This document shows, one piece after another, positions 1 through 6,968 of a DNA stretch of 8,550 nucleotides (its first letter is position 1; each line of letters opens with the position of its first letter). Below the pieces are notes generated by a model that searched no databases, was not told the origin of the DNA, and was given only the letters and a program-made list of their open reading frames with translations. The DNA comes from SFTJ01 sp051871555 (GTDB taxonomy: Bacteria > Bacteroidota > Bacteroidia > Bacteroidales > Muribaculaceae): NCBI GenBank assembly GCA_051871555.1, contig JBJECZ010000067.1:1-8550 (forward strand). The letters are read 5' to 3'. Both the position numbers and the translations under genes were made by a program.

Positions 1-76
1 TTGCTCAGGTACTTAAAAAGTTATATTGGTAATAGTGTTGCGGAATTAAGGATAAACAAACTAAAATCTATGCCAA

Positions 77-1594
77 TTAATACTTCTCGTTTTGCGGGTC
101 GAAGCAAGTCCAGCCGGTGAGCCAGTTGTTGATGCCGTCGAAAGCACCAATATAGTTCACTACATCAAAGCCAGAAAGGCCTGCAAACGAGGCTCCACTG
201 AGCAATGCGCTGCCTGCTTTAGGAGTATAACCATCGGCTGCAACAAGGTCGTTCCAGCTGTCGAACACCTTATTGCCGGTCTGGCTCAAGAAGAATGTGT
301 GAGAGAACGACACTTCGCCGGCATCAATCACCTGCTTGCCTACTGCATCGTAGAGCACGTCGTCGTAAATCTTGTTAGCATCGCTGCCAATCACGTCCAT
401 TCCGGCAAACACCACGTTTTGCAACTTGATTACGCCATCTTTGGCTGCCTGAACAGTGCCACCTTTTTCGCCATCGATAATCAAACCGATTGGCCAGCCC
501 AATGCCACCGAATTGACGCAGTTGAGGCGTGATGAGCGGCGAATTTGCATTGCGCTTTGAAATCTGCCAAGTGCCGAACCGTTATTAGGATTGTAGCTGC
601 CGCCGTTGATATAGTCGGTGGTGTTGGCAAATTGTGCGTCGAGTACCTTTGGACCCACAAATGTGATGTTTGAGAATGTGGCAACAGTGTAAGGCGAAAC
701 CAATGCACCATCGGCACAGTTGTCGCTCTCAAAACCGTTGCTTTGTGAGGTGTCGGCAATGCGGCTGTCGCGAATCGATAAGCCATATTGCACATTTCCC
801 GAGAACCCGTTGTCGGTGTCGAAATCGTCGTCCCAGCCTTTGTATGCCACTAAATATTTGCAATTGACAGTTCCGCCAAACCATTCAAACGAGTCGTCGT
901 TGCTGTACGACACCTGAACGTGGTCGATTTGTGTGCCTTTGCCCACGGCGCCAAGTGTCAGACCGTTGATTTCCTTGTCTTTTTGGAAAGGATAGCCGGC
1001 AAATTCAATTCTCACATAGCTGAGCACACCGCTATTGTCGTTGTCGTCGTCGCCGCCGAGTTTTGTGCGCGGCCCGCCTTCAATCTGCTGTTCGCCCTGA
1101 TTGGTGCGAGCCTTGCCACAAAGAATCACGCCGCCCCAATCGCCGGGTTTGCGGCTGCCGGCTGCTTCTTCCGAAGTGAACACTATAGGAGCCGAAGCAT
1201 TGCCGCGGGCAACGAGTTTGCCTCCGCGCTCGGCAATCAGTGCTGCCTTGGTTTGCTTATCGCCTTTAATCACAGTGCCTGCCTCGATTGTCAGTTCGGC
1301 ACCATTTGCGATGTACACCCAACCTTTGAGCAGGTATGTGCCTTTCTTGAGAGTTTGTTTGCCGGTGAACACAAATTCTTGGTCGCCGTTTCCTATCACA
1401 TTTCCCGATACATTTTCTTTGCCGTTTTCATCAAACAAGATGTGGTCGCATGCCTTCAAACCGCCGTCGGTGGTCCAAACGTACTTTTCCTCCGGTTTTG
1501 GTTCGTCACCGTTGTTACTGTCGCTGCAACTGCACAATGTTGCTGCCAATGCTGCGATGCATACGCATCCGCGATTCAACAATTTTTCAATCAT
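77..1594 (-). CDS. Surface beta-helix lipoprotein, partner of the TonB-dependent receptor
   Basis: A 505-residue predicted lipoprotein. I chose the ATG at 1594 because it gives a short lipoprotein signal: basic start (MIEKLLNR), hydrophobic stretch, and lipobox LCSC at residues 20-23 with Cys23 as the lipidated residue. An in-frame ATG at 1633 would add 13 residues ahead of the signal peptide. After Cys23 comes a polar, acidic linker (SDSNNGDEPKPEE), which in Bacteroidota often goes with export to the cell surface. The mature part looks like a right-handed parallel beta-helix: AELTIEAGTVIKG (about 99-111), IVFTSEE, GDWGGVILCGKA, LSYVRIEFAG and IDHVQVSYSNDDSFEWFGG are typical rungs. Acidic clusters at 181-187 (GDDDNDN) and 254-263 (WDDDFDTDNG) could bind metal, by inference. 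It lies 64 nt downstream of the receptor gene on the same strand, so it is probably co-transcribed and works with that receptor at the outer membrane. Enzyme activity is not evident; substrate binding is more likely. Confidence 0.85.
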   Translation of the reverse strand: MIEKLLNRGCVCIAALAATLCSCSDSNNGDEPKPEEKYVWTTDGGLKACDHILFDENGKENVSGNVIGNGDQEFVFTGKQTLKKGTYLLKGWVYIANGAELTIEAGTVIKGDKQTKAALIAERGGKLVARGNASAPIVFTSEEAAGSRKPGDWGGVILCGKARTNQGEQQIEGGPRTKLGGDDDNDNSGVLSYVRIEFAGYPFQKDKEINGLTLGAVGKGTQIDHVQVSYSNDDSFEWFGGTVNCKYLVAYKGWDDDFDTDNGFSGNVQYGLSIRDSRIADTSQSNGFESDNCADGALVSPYTVATFSNITFVGPKVLDAQFANTTDYINGGSYNPNNGSALGRFQSAMQIRRSSRLNCVNSVALGWPIGLIIDGEKGGTVQAAKDGVIKLQNVVFAGMDVIGSDANKIYDDVLYDAVGKQVIDAGEVSFSHTFFLSQTGNKVFDSWNDLVAADGYTPKAGSALLSGASFAGLSGFDVVNYIGAFDGINNWLTGWTCFDPQNEKY

Positions 1595-1627
1595 TTCTTT
1601 TGATAATTTAATTAGTAAAACGTCTAA

Positions 1628-1641
1628 AAACAATCTTTTTT
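1628..1641 (-). repeat. 14-nt leader motif, copy upstream of the lipoprotein
   Basis: On the minus strand this reads AAAAAAGATTGTTT. The identical 14-mer occurs at 4551-4564, in the leader of the receptor gene. This copy ends 33 nt before the lipoprotein start at 1594, inside the 64-nt gap between the two genes. It may be a shared regulatory or RNA-level element, but it is A-rich and short, so chance is a real alternative. Confidence 0.4.
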
Positions 1642-1658
1642 CTATGTTTGTAATATTA

Positions 1659-4484
1659 TTAGAAAGAATATGTCATTTGCAACCCAATGTTGCGACCGGG
1701 ATTATAGCAGCGCGAAATCTGCTCTACTTCCCGGCTGCCGCCGTCGCTGGCTGTAACCTTGGCAAATTGCTTATACATCACCTTCTCGGCAAGCAAGTCG
1801 CGCACACTGAGTTTCAATTCAAACCTTTTGCCAAAGCGCTTGGCAACCGACAGGTCGATTACGTTGCGAGGCATCTCGTAGCTGTGCGGCACGCGAGCGT
1901 TTTCATCGCTTCCGGTGGTGCCCTCACTGCGGCCTACGCCGATGATGCGTTTGCCAATTATGTTATAGAGCACAGCCACGTCGAGTTGAAGGGGTTTGCA
2001 TTTATAGAATACACCCGCATTCACCAAATATGGCGACTGACCCTGCATTGGGCGGTCTTCCTCTTTAGCACCTTTTTCAAACTTCACACTGCTCTTAATC
2101 AAAGCGCCGTTGAGCGAGAGGTCGAAGTCGTGAAGCCCAATGAAACCCAGGTTTTTGCGCACATCCACCTCCACGCCATAGCTGGTGGCGCTTTTTGCAT
2201 TCTTATAGGAGTATACCAAGTCGGTGCCGCCTGCCACAGTGTAAGTCCATTCAATTGGCTTGTCGAAGAACTTGCCGAAAAGAGCAACCGAAATGGTTTC
2301 ACCGCTGCTCGGGTAGAGCTCATAACGCAGGTCAATATTGTCGACATAGCAATTCTTCAGTTCGGTGTTGCCCTGAACATTGCTTGCGAGGTCGAAATCG
2401 TAGTATACCGACGGCGACAATTCGCGAAACTCCGGACGGTTGACGCTTCTGCCATACGACAAGCGCAGTTGTTGCTTGGTGCAAAGGTGATAGGTGAAAT
2501 TCACCGACGGGAAAAAGTTGCTGTGACGATAATGCTGGCTGCGCTCGCTCACCTCATAGTCGCGGGTGTTTGAAATCAACGCCATATCATTATATTCATA
2601 TCTCACGCCGGCAAGTACACTCAATTTGCCCAACGGAAGCAAGGCATTCACATATCCTGCTCCAAGTGCGTTGTAGCCTCGGTAATTATTTCGCATCTGC
2701 ATCTCCTCAATCATATACAGCCTGTCGGCTGCCATATTCTGCTCATCGCTCAGCAGTTGGGCGATGTCGCCATAGCGGAATCCGTTGGGCAATGTGTTGT
2801 TAGCCACATTCCAGTTATAAATGAAATTACGGGTAGTGTATTTTCGGTTGCGATATTCGCCATAAGCTCCTACTTTAACGTCGATTACCTTCGAACCTAT
2901 GCCGAAACTGCGACGGTCGTTAACGCCGGCAAACCCGATATGCTCGTCGAGGCGTGTCCATTCGCGCGAAATGTCGTTGCCCGTACTCAAAGCATACACC
3001 CCGGTTTCGAGCGCATCGTCAACCAAATATCGGCGTCGGTCGGGCAGATGACGGTTGGCATAGGCATATCCGGCGCTCCAGTCAAGGTTGTCACGCTCAA
3101 AAGTGTGTTTTCCTGTGAATTGCCCTATGTAGGTAGAACGGCTACGATAGTAGTACTCGGCGCTGCGCTCGTTGTTCGACTGGGCACTTACACCCTCACG
3201 CCAAGTGTAACGGTTGTTGCCCAGCTGGTTGAAAATGTTCTTGAACTGATAGTGATGATTGCCATCGGCACTTAGCATCGTCAGGTTGAACATTGCACCC
3301 AATCGCACATTGTTATTATATTGGTTATCTATTGAGCGACGCAGATAGTTGGGGCGATTATTTACCGAATCGTAAATGCCGAACAAATTATTCTGCATAT
3401 TGCTGTAAGTGCGATATTCGTTGGCATAATTGATGGTCGACAGCAACCCGACGCTCCTGCCGTCGATTTTCCACAGTTTGTTGATGCTGGCAGCCAACTT
3501 TAGGTCGGCAAACGGTTTGCGGTTTTTCACCAACCAATCGTTGTTGAACCCGTTGCCTCTCAAATCAATGGCATTTTGTGCCACAATGTTTCCCTGTGCA
3601 TCGGTCATCGGCTTGAGTGCGCCGCCCATACCGCCATTCATGCCACGTTTGCCCGAGTCGAACCCCAAGAAATCGGTGCCCGAGCCCTCGCTAAACGCGA
3701 AATTTTTGCCTCCGGTGGCATCGTTGAAGTTGCCGCCTACGCTGATGTTGAATCCATCTTTCAGAGGTATATCCTTGGTGTTCACAATCACAAAACCGCC
3801 CGAATAATCGGCAGGATATTCAGCCGAAGCAGTTTTCACTATCGTGATGTTTTCAATCTGACCGCTTGGAATAATGTCGAAAGAAAAAGCTCTTGCGTCG
3901 GCCTCGGAACTCGGCACCGCACCGCCATTCACCCACACGTTGTTGTAGCGTTGCGACAAGCCACGCACCATCACAAATTTATCCTCGATGATGCTCACAC
4001 CAGGCACACGCCTAATCACCTCGCCGGCGTTGCTGTCCTGTGTCTTGCTAATCATCTGCGCCGACACATTGTTCACAATCACCGCACTGTTGCGGGCAGC
4101 CCTAATCATTGCATTCTGCGTGTCGCGGCGCTCAACGCCCGTAACTGTAACCTCTTTGAGTGTTTGATTGTCGGGTTGCAGGCTCACCTGCAGCAGATTG
4201 GCTTCTTGTTCATTAGCCTTTATGCCTTGCATTGTGACGGTTTTATAACCCAAATATTTCACAACAACCTCATAGCGCTTCGAGGCATCAAGCCCCTCAA
4301 ACTCAAAAATCCCATCAACATCGGTTACGGTGGTTTTCTCAGTTGCGCCTTTCAGCGTCACCACGGCTCCCACAATGGTTTCGCCCACCTGCGCATCTCT
4401 CACCACTCCTCGCAACTGCTGTGCATTCGCTGCAATTGCGCATATCATTGCCCCGCACAGCATAAGTTTTCTTGCTGTAAACAT
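1659..4484 (-). CDS. TonB-dependent outer-membrane receptor with carboxypeptidase-regulatory-like N-terminal domain
   Basis: A 941-residue outer-membrane transporter driven by TonB. I chose the ATG at 4484 because it directly precedes a signal peptide (MFTARKLMLCGAMICAIAANA, then QQ); an in-frame ATG at 4556 would put 24 unlikely residues ahead of it. Residues 22-104 form a carboxypeptidase-D-regulatory-like domain (LRGVVRDA, TDVDGIFEFEGL, VKYLGYKTV). A TonB-box-like stretch LKEVTVTG lies at 109-116. The plug follows, to about residue 235, with DSNAGEVIRRVPGVS, VMVRGLSQRYNNVWVNG and YSGGFVIVNTKD. The rest reads as a 22-strand barrel, ending in the aromatic LQMTYSF. It is the first gene of a minus-strand operon; the next gene is a beta-helix lipoprotein rather than SusD, so polysaccharide import by a classical SusCD pair is unlikely. 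Iron complexes, phosphate-containing compounds, peptides or glycans are all possible cargoes; the sequence does not decide. Confidence 0.93.
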   Translation of the reverse strand: MFTARKLMLCGAMICAIAANAQQLRGVVRDAQVGETIVGAVVTLKGATEKTTVTDVDGIFEFEGLDASKRYEVVVKYLGYKTVTMQGIKANEQEANLLQVSLQPDNQTLKEVTVTGVERRDTQNAMIRAARNSAVIVNNVSAQMISKTQDSNAGEVIRRVPGVSIIEDKFVMVRGLSQRYNNVWVNGGAVPSSEADARAFSFDIIPSGQIENITIVKTASAEYPADYSGGFVIVNTKDIPLKDGFNISVGGNFNDATGGKNFAFSEGSGTDFLGFDSGKRGMNGGMGGALKPMTDAQGNIVAQNAIDLRGNGFNNDWLVKNRKPFADLKLAASINKLWKIDGRSVGLLSTINYANEYRTYSNMQNNLFGIYDSVNNRPNYLRRSIDNQYNNNVRLGAMFNLTMLSADGNHHYQFKNIFNQLGNNRYTWREGVSAQSNNERSAEYYYRSRSTYIGQFTGKHTFERDNLDWSAGYAYANRHLPDRRRYLVDDALETGVYALSTGNDISREWTRLDEHIGFAGVNDRRSFGIGSKVIDVKVGAYGEYRNRKYTTRNFIYNWNVANNTLPNGFRYGDIAQLLSDEQNMAADRLYMIEEMQMRNNYRGYNALGAGYVNALLPLGKLSVLAGVRYEYNDMALISNTRDYEVSERSQHYRHSNFFPSVNFTYHLCTKQQLRLSYGRSVNRPEFRELSPSVYYDFDLASNVQGNTELKNCYVDNIDLRYELYPSSGETISVALFGKFFDKPIEWTYTVAGGTDLVYSYKNAKSATSYGVEVDVRKNLGFIGLHDFDLSLNGALIKSSVKFEKGAKEEDRPMQGQSPYLVNAGVFYKCKPLQLDVAVLYNIIGKRIIGVGRSEGTTGSDENARVPHSYEMPRNVIDLSVAKRFGKRFELKLSVRDLLAEKVMYKQFAKVTASDGGSREVEQISRCYNPGRNIGLQMTYSF

Positions 4485-4550
4485 AATTCTTTTTGTTGTT
4501 CGATAATTGTGTTGCGTCCTGCACAATACAATTCTTCGAAAATAACCGTT

Positions 4551-4564
4551 AAACAATCTTTTTT
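4551..4564 (-). repeat. 14-nt leader motif, copy upstream of the receptor
   Basis: Second exact copy of AAAAAAGATTGTTT (minus strand). It lies 66 nt before the receptor start at 4484 and just downstream of a possible -7 element at 4584-4591, so it would fall within the 5' leader of the transcript. Confidence 0.4.
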
Positions 4565-4583
4565 ACCTTTCTTTTTTCGCCAG

Positions 4584-4591
4584 CAAAATTA
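4584..4591 (-). promoter_or_regulatory. Possible -7 element of the receptor operon
   Basis: On the minus strand this reads TAATTTTG, a full match to the Bacteroidota -7 consensus TANNTTTG. Transcription would start near 4577 and give a leader of about 90 nt. No convincing TTTG/TTG -33 element lies 19-21 nt further upstream (the nearest TTG is 14 nt away), so the site is uncertain or depends on an activator. Confidence 0.3.
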
Positions 4592-4820
4592 TTTACATTA
4601 TATAACAAGTTTATTTCATACTAATAAATAATTTGTAACAACACCTATTCTGCAAAACGAAAGCATTCCAGTAACTCTTGGGGTTACGTTGACGCTTACC
4701 TCGGATAATTGTCCAGCCTTTTGGCTCGGCTTCGCATGACATGGCAAGTGACAGCAATAACCGCTTGCGGATTGCGCAGGTTGCTGCGGCATCGGCTTCG
4801 GCAACGGATAGAGGGCATTG

Positions 4821-4852
4821 TTTGATTATTAAGCGTTTTTGCACTATCTTTG
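4821..4852 (+). promoter_or_regulatory. Bacteroidota-type promoter P1 of the glycan operon
   Basis: TTTG at 4821-4824, a 20-nt spacer and TATCTTTG at 4845-4852 match the -33/-7 consensus (TTTG, 19-21 nt, TANNTTTG) used by the primary sigma factor of Bacteroidota. Transcription would begin a few bases past 4856, leaving a leader of about 115 nt before the acyltransferase start at 4975. That leader contains the second promoter-like block. Confidence 0.7.
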
Positions 4853-4870
4853 CAACAAATTGCGAAAATA
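4838..4870 (+). repeat. Promoter-associated direct repeat, copy 1
   Basis: The 17-mer TTTGCACTATCTTTGCA (4838-4854) is followed at 4861-4870 by TGCGAAAATA. Both elements recur in the same order at 4922-4955, with one base more between them. The conserved part runs well beyond the -7 consensus, so this is a duplicated block and not just two promoters sharing a consensus. Confidence 0.75.
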
Positions 4871-4888
4871 GGCGGCACCTCGGCATAA

Positions 4889-4908
4889 CGCTCAAGCTGC
4901 GCTTGGCG
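4889..4908 (+). other. Small hairpin between the two promoter blocks
   Basis: CAAGC (4893-4897) and GCTTG (4901-4905) can pair over a 3-nt loop. CGC (4889-4891) and GCG (4906-4908) can extend the stem past one bulged T. It lies in the leader of a P1 transcript and just ahead of P2. No T-run follows it, so it is not a standard intrinsic terminator. Confidence 0.35.
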
Positions 4909-4921
4909 ATTCTGCTCTCAG

Positions 4922-4936
4922 TTTGCACTATCTTTG
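4922..4936 (+). promoter_or_regulatory. Second promoter-like block P2
   Basis: TATCTTTG at 4929-4936 repeats the -7 element of P1 in the same local context (TTTGCAC before it, CA after it). The best -33 candidate is TTG at 4903-4905, but the spacer would be 23 nt, longer than usual. If active, it would give a leader of about 30 nt for the acyltransferase at 4975. Confidence 0.5.
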
Positions 4937-4955
4937 CAGTGAACCTGCGAAAATA
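4922..4955 (+). repeat. Promoter-associated direct repeat, copy 2
   Basis: Second copy: the same 17-mer at 4922-4938 and TGCGAAAATA at 4946-4955. The copies are 84-85 nt apart. This copy lies immediately upstream of the Shine-Dalgarno-like sequence of the acyltransferase. Confidence 0.75.
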
Positions 4956-4960
4956 AGCTG

Positions 4961-4966
4961 AAAGGA
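4961..4966 (+). promoter_or_regulatory. Ribosome binding site of the acyltransferase
   Basis: AAAGGA lies 8 nt before the ATG at 4975. It is the only clear Shine-Dalgarno-like sequence in front of a gene in this window, and it supports the start chosen for the acyltransferase. Confidence 0.5.
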
Positions 4967-4974
4967 CTAACTGG

Positions 4975-5907
4975 ATGACTAACGAGAACAAAAATAACAA
5001 CAATACTGCAGGAGCGCAATCGTCGCTCTCCTACACCCTGCTGCGGATGGTGATAACTGCGGTGTCGCATATTCCGTTCGGGGTGCTTTATGTGCTGTCG
5101 GATATCATCTTCTTTCCGCTTTATTATGTGGTGCGCTATCGCCGCAAGGTGGTGCGCAAAAATCTTGTGGAATCGTTTCCCGAGAAGAACCTGAACGAAA
5201 TTGTTGCATTGGAGAAGAAGTTCTACCATAGTTTCATCGACATCGCCCTCGAAAGCTGCAAGATGATGACTATCAGCCACGACGAAATTCGCCGCCACAT
5301 ACGCTTCGAAAATGTTGAGGTGGCAAACGCTATGCTGCGTCAGGGCACGAGCGTGGGGCTGTTCATGGGGCATTTTGGCAACTGGGAGTGGGTGGCATCG
5401 CTGGCGCTGTGGCTGTGGGACGGCGCACTGGCATCGCAAATCTATCACCGGCTGCGCAACCCGGCTATGGACCGCCTGATGAAAGAGATGCGCGAGCGCT
5501 TTGGCAGCGTGTGCGTGGAGATGCGCGACACGGTGCGCTTTGTGCGCGACGGGCTCAACGACGAGCGGCCCTACATCATTGGCTTTATTGCCGACCAATC
5601 GCCAAAGCTGCGCGAATCGAAGCATTTTGTTGATTTTCTCAACCACAGCACACCGGTGCTCACCGGTTCGGAGAAGGTGATGAAGCGCTATGGCTACCAG
5701 GCAGTGTTCCTTGGCGTGCGCCGAGTTAAGCGTGGCTACTATGAATGCTCCATCACTCAGCTGCACCCCAATGCGCCTGCACTGCCCGACTTTGAGTTGA
5801 CTCGCCTTTACTTCAAAAAATTAGAGGAGGAAATCAAACAAAACCCCGAGTTGTACCTGTGGACTCACAACAGATTTAAGCACGCACAAGAAATTAAAAC
5901 AGAATAA
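4975..5907 (+). CDS. Lipid A acyltransferase, LpxL/LpxM (HtrB) family
   Basis: A 310-residue membrane-associated acyltransferase, the usual length for this family, which moves a fatty acyl chain to the lipid A part of lipopolysaccharide at the inner face of the cytoplasmic membrane. The Asn-rich start (NENKNNNNT) is followed by a hydrophobic segment at about 26-53, a likely membrane anchor. The catalytic HX4E motif is present as GHFGNWEW, with His133 and Glu138. Other family signatures are YHRLRNPAMDRLM (157-169), GFIADQSPK (203-211) and WTHNRFK near the C-terminus (296-302). Bacteroidota usually carry one or a few such enzymes and make under-acylated lipid A; which chain this one adds cannot be told from sequence. 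It heads a plus-strand operon behind two promoter-like blocks, and the next gene starts 13 nt after its stop. That next gene is a sugar-phosphate transferase, which supports a role in lipopolysaccharide or a related glycolipid. Related lysophospholipid-type acyltransferases are the main alternative. Confidence 0.9.
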   Translation: MTNENKNNNNTAGAQSSLSYTLLRMVITAVSHIPFGVLYVLSDIIFFPLYYVVRYRRKVVRKNLVESFPEKNLNEIVALEKKFYHSFIDIALESCKMMTISHDEIRRHIRFENVEVANAMLRQGTSVGLFMGHFGNWEWVASLALWLWDGALASQIYHRLRNPAMDRLMKEMRERFGSVCVEMRDTVRFVRDGLNDERPYIIGFIADQSPKLRESKHFVDFLNHSTPVLTGSEKVMKRYGYQAVFLGVRRVKRGYYECSITQLHPNAPALPDFELTRLYFKKLEEEIKQNPELYLWTHNRFKHAQEIKTE

Positions 5908-5920
5908 AACAATTGTTTCT

Positions 5921-6913
5921 ATGGATATTGATTTCGTAATCACCTGGGTGGACATGAACGACCCTGTGTGGCAAGAAAAATTCAATCGATACCGAAACGA
6001 CAAACACAACACAAAGAATGGAGTGTCGAAAGCACGTTTCCGCGACAACGGTTTCCTGAAATACTGGTTTCGCGGCGTGGAAAAGTTTGCCCCATGGGTG
6101 AGGAAGATTCACTTCATCACCACCGGACAAACGCCCGAATGGCTCGACGTGAACAACCCCAAGATTCACTTGGTGCGCCACGAGGATTTCATACCTGAGC
6201 AATTCCTGCCCACTTTCAACTCGGTGGTGATTGAGCGATATATCCACAAAATACCCGGTCTGAGTGAGCACTTCGTGTATTTCAACGACGACTTTTACAT
6301 TATCAACAACCTTAGCCCCGAGCGATTCTTTCAGGGCGGGCTGCCGTGCGACATCGCCGTGTTCGACTACAACCCATCGTGGTCGCAATGGTATGTTCGC
6401 ATCAAAAACAACATACGCATCATCAATCGTCACTTCAATAAGCGCCAAGTGATGAAGCAGTGGCACGACAAGTGGTTCAACCGATGCTACGGCACCAAAG
6501 CGCGCTGGAATTATATTCTCAAGTATTACGGCAAATTCATCACGCTGCGCGTGCCGCACAATGCTCAGCCCTATTTGAAGTCGACTTTCAATGAAGTCTG
6601 GGCTGTTGCCGGCGACGAACTCACTGCCACGTCGGTGAACAAGTTCCGCGCGCTGAACGACTTGACGCCCGAATTGTTCCGCACTTGGCAGATTTGCCGC
6701 GGCAACTTTGTACCCTACAACACCTATGCCGACACCAAGATGTTCCCGCTGATGGTTCGCCCAAAGCAAGCCGAAAAAGCTATTCGCAGCCAGGCATACA
6801 CCCTCGTCTGCCTCAACGACAATGTGCACATTCGCAACTACGACCTGGTGATGAGCAACCTGCGAGACGCCTTCCAAAGCATATTGCCCGAGAAATCGAG
6901 CTTTGAAGTCTAA
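5921..6913 (+). CDS. Stealth-family sugar-phosphate transferase
   Basis: A 330-residue Stealth protein. Characterised members (for example the capsule polymerase of Neisseria meningitidis serogroup X and the human GlcNAc-1-phosphotransferase) transfer a hexose-1-phosphate from a nucleotide sugar and so create phosphodiester-linked sugars. The first conserved region is MDIDFVITWVDMNDP (1-15). The second runs over about 39-131: RFRDNGFLKYWFRGVEKFAP, PWVRKIHFITTGQTPEWL, LPTFNS (96-101), IERYIHKIPGLSEHFVYF and the acidic FNDD (121-124). The third is likely VPHNAQPY with His213, followed by NKFRALND (240-247). No signal peptide or membrane segment is apparent, so it should act in the cytoplasm or at the inner leaflet. 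The start is the first codon of the conserved region; there is no Shine-Dalgarno sequence, which is common in Bacteroidota. It lies between a lipid A acyltransferase and two glycosyltransferases. Donor and acceptor sugars are unknown. Confidence 0.9.
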   Translation: MDIDFVITWVDMNDPVWQEKFNRYRNDKHNTKNGVSKARFRDNGFLKYWFRGVEKFAPWVRKIHFITTGQTPEWLDVNNPKIHLVRHEDFIPEQFLPTFNSVVIERYIHKIPGLSEHFVYFNDDFYIINNLSPERFFQGGLPCDIAVFDYNPSWSQWYVRIKNNIRIINRHFNKRQVMKQWHDKWFNRCYGTKARWNYILKYYGKFITLRVPHNAQPYLKSTFNEVWAVAGDELTATSVNKFRALNDLTPELFRTWQICRGNFVPYNTYADTKMFPLMVRPKQAEKAIRSQAYTLVCLNDNVHIRNYDLVMSNLRDAFQSILPEKSSFEV

Positions 6914-6968
6914 AGGGCTACCCTATCAATCTACACTGATTAATTTAACTTTAACCCACAATTGAAAA

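Larger units (their letters stand above)
4485..4974. other. Divergent intergenic region with a GC-rich centre
   Basis: This 490-nt stretch separates the minus-strand receptor operon from the plus-strand glycan operon. Its left part (to about 4650) is AT-rich and holds the receptor leader. The centre, about 4680-4830, has coding-like composition: by hand count 32 of 60 bases at 4681-4740 and 35 of 60 at 4741-4800 are G or C. A minus-strand frame stays open from 5003 to 4611 (130 codons), and two other minus frames are also open in the middle. The 130-codon product has no recognisable domain and would begin inside the acyltransferase gene, so I do not call it a gene. A small inverted repeat, GTAAC (4671-4675) and GTTAC (4683-4687), lies at the left border of the GC-rich part. 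The right part carries the duplicated promoter block. I see no tRNA or riboswitch. Confidence 0.6.

Noticed and set aside
1..76. Terminator downstream of the lipoprotein gene
   Set aside because: The 76 nt at the window edge contain no stem-loop with a T-run on the minus strand; a terminator may lie beyond the window.
1101..2573. A 490-codon plus-strand open frame antisense to the receptor and lipoprotein genes
   Set aside because: It crosses two well-supported minus-strand genes, has no recognisable domain, and its openness follows from the codon bias of the genes opposite. The same holds for plus-strand frames at 3576-4631 and 920-1603.
4485..4556. N-terminal extension of the receptor to the ATG at 4556
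   Set aside because: It would place 24 mostly polar and basic residues ahead of a good signal peptide that starts at 4484.
4671..4687. Inverted repeat GTAAC/GTTAC as a terminator
   Set aside because: The stem is only 5 bp and no T-run follows on either strand.
4611..5003. A 130-codon minus-strand frame across the divergent intergenic region
   Set aside because: It starts inside the acyltransferase gene, runs through both promoter blocks and shows no domain. I kept the underlying GC-rich segment as a finding but not the frame as a gene.
5894..6877. A 327-codon minus-strand open frame opposite the Stealth gene
   Set aside because: The plus strand encodes clear Stealth motifs throughout. The minus frame shows no domain and is a mirror effect of codon use; the frames opposite the acyltransferase (4918-5766) and glycosyltransferases (7661-8131, 8210-8503) are rejected for the same reason.
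6902..6953. A possible internal promoter before the first glycosyltransferase (TTTG at 6902-6905, TAACTTTA at 6946-6953)
   Set aside because: The spacer is about 40 nt, twice the normal length, and the -7 candidate lacks the final G.
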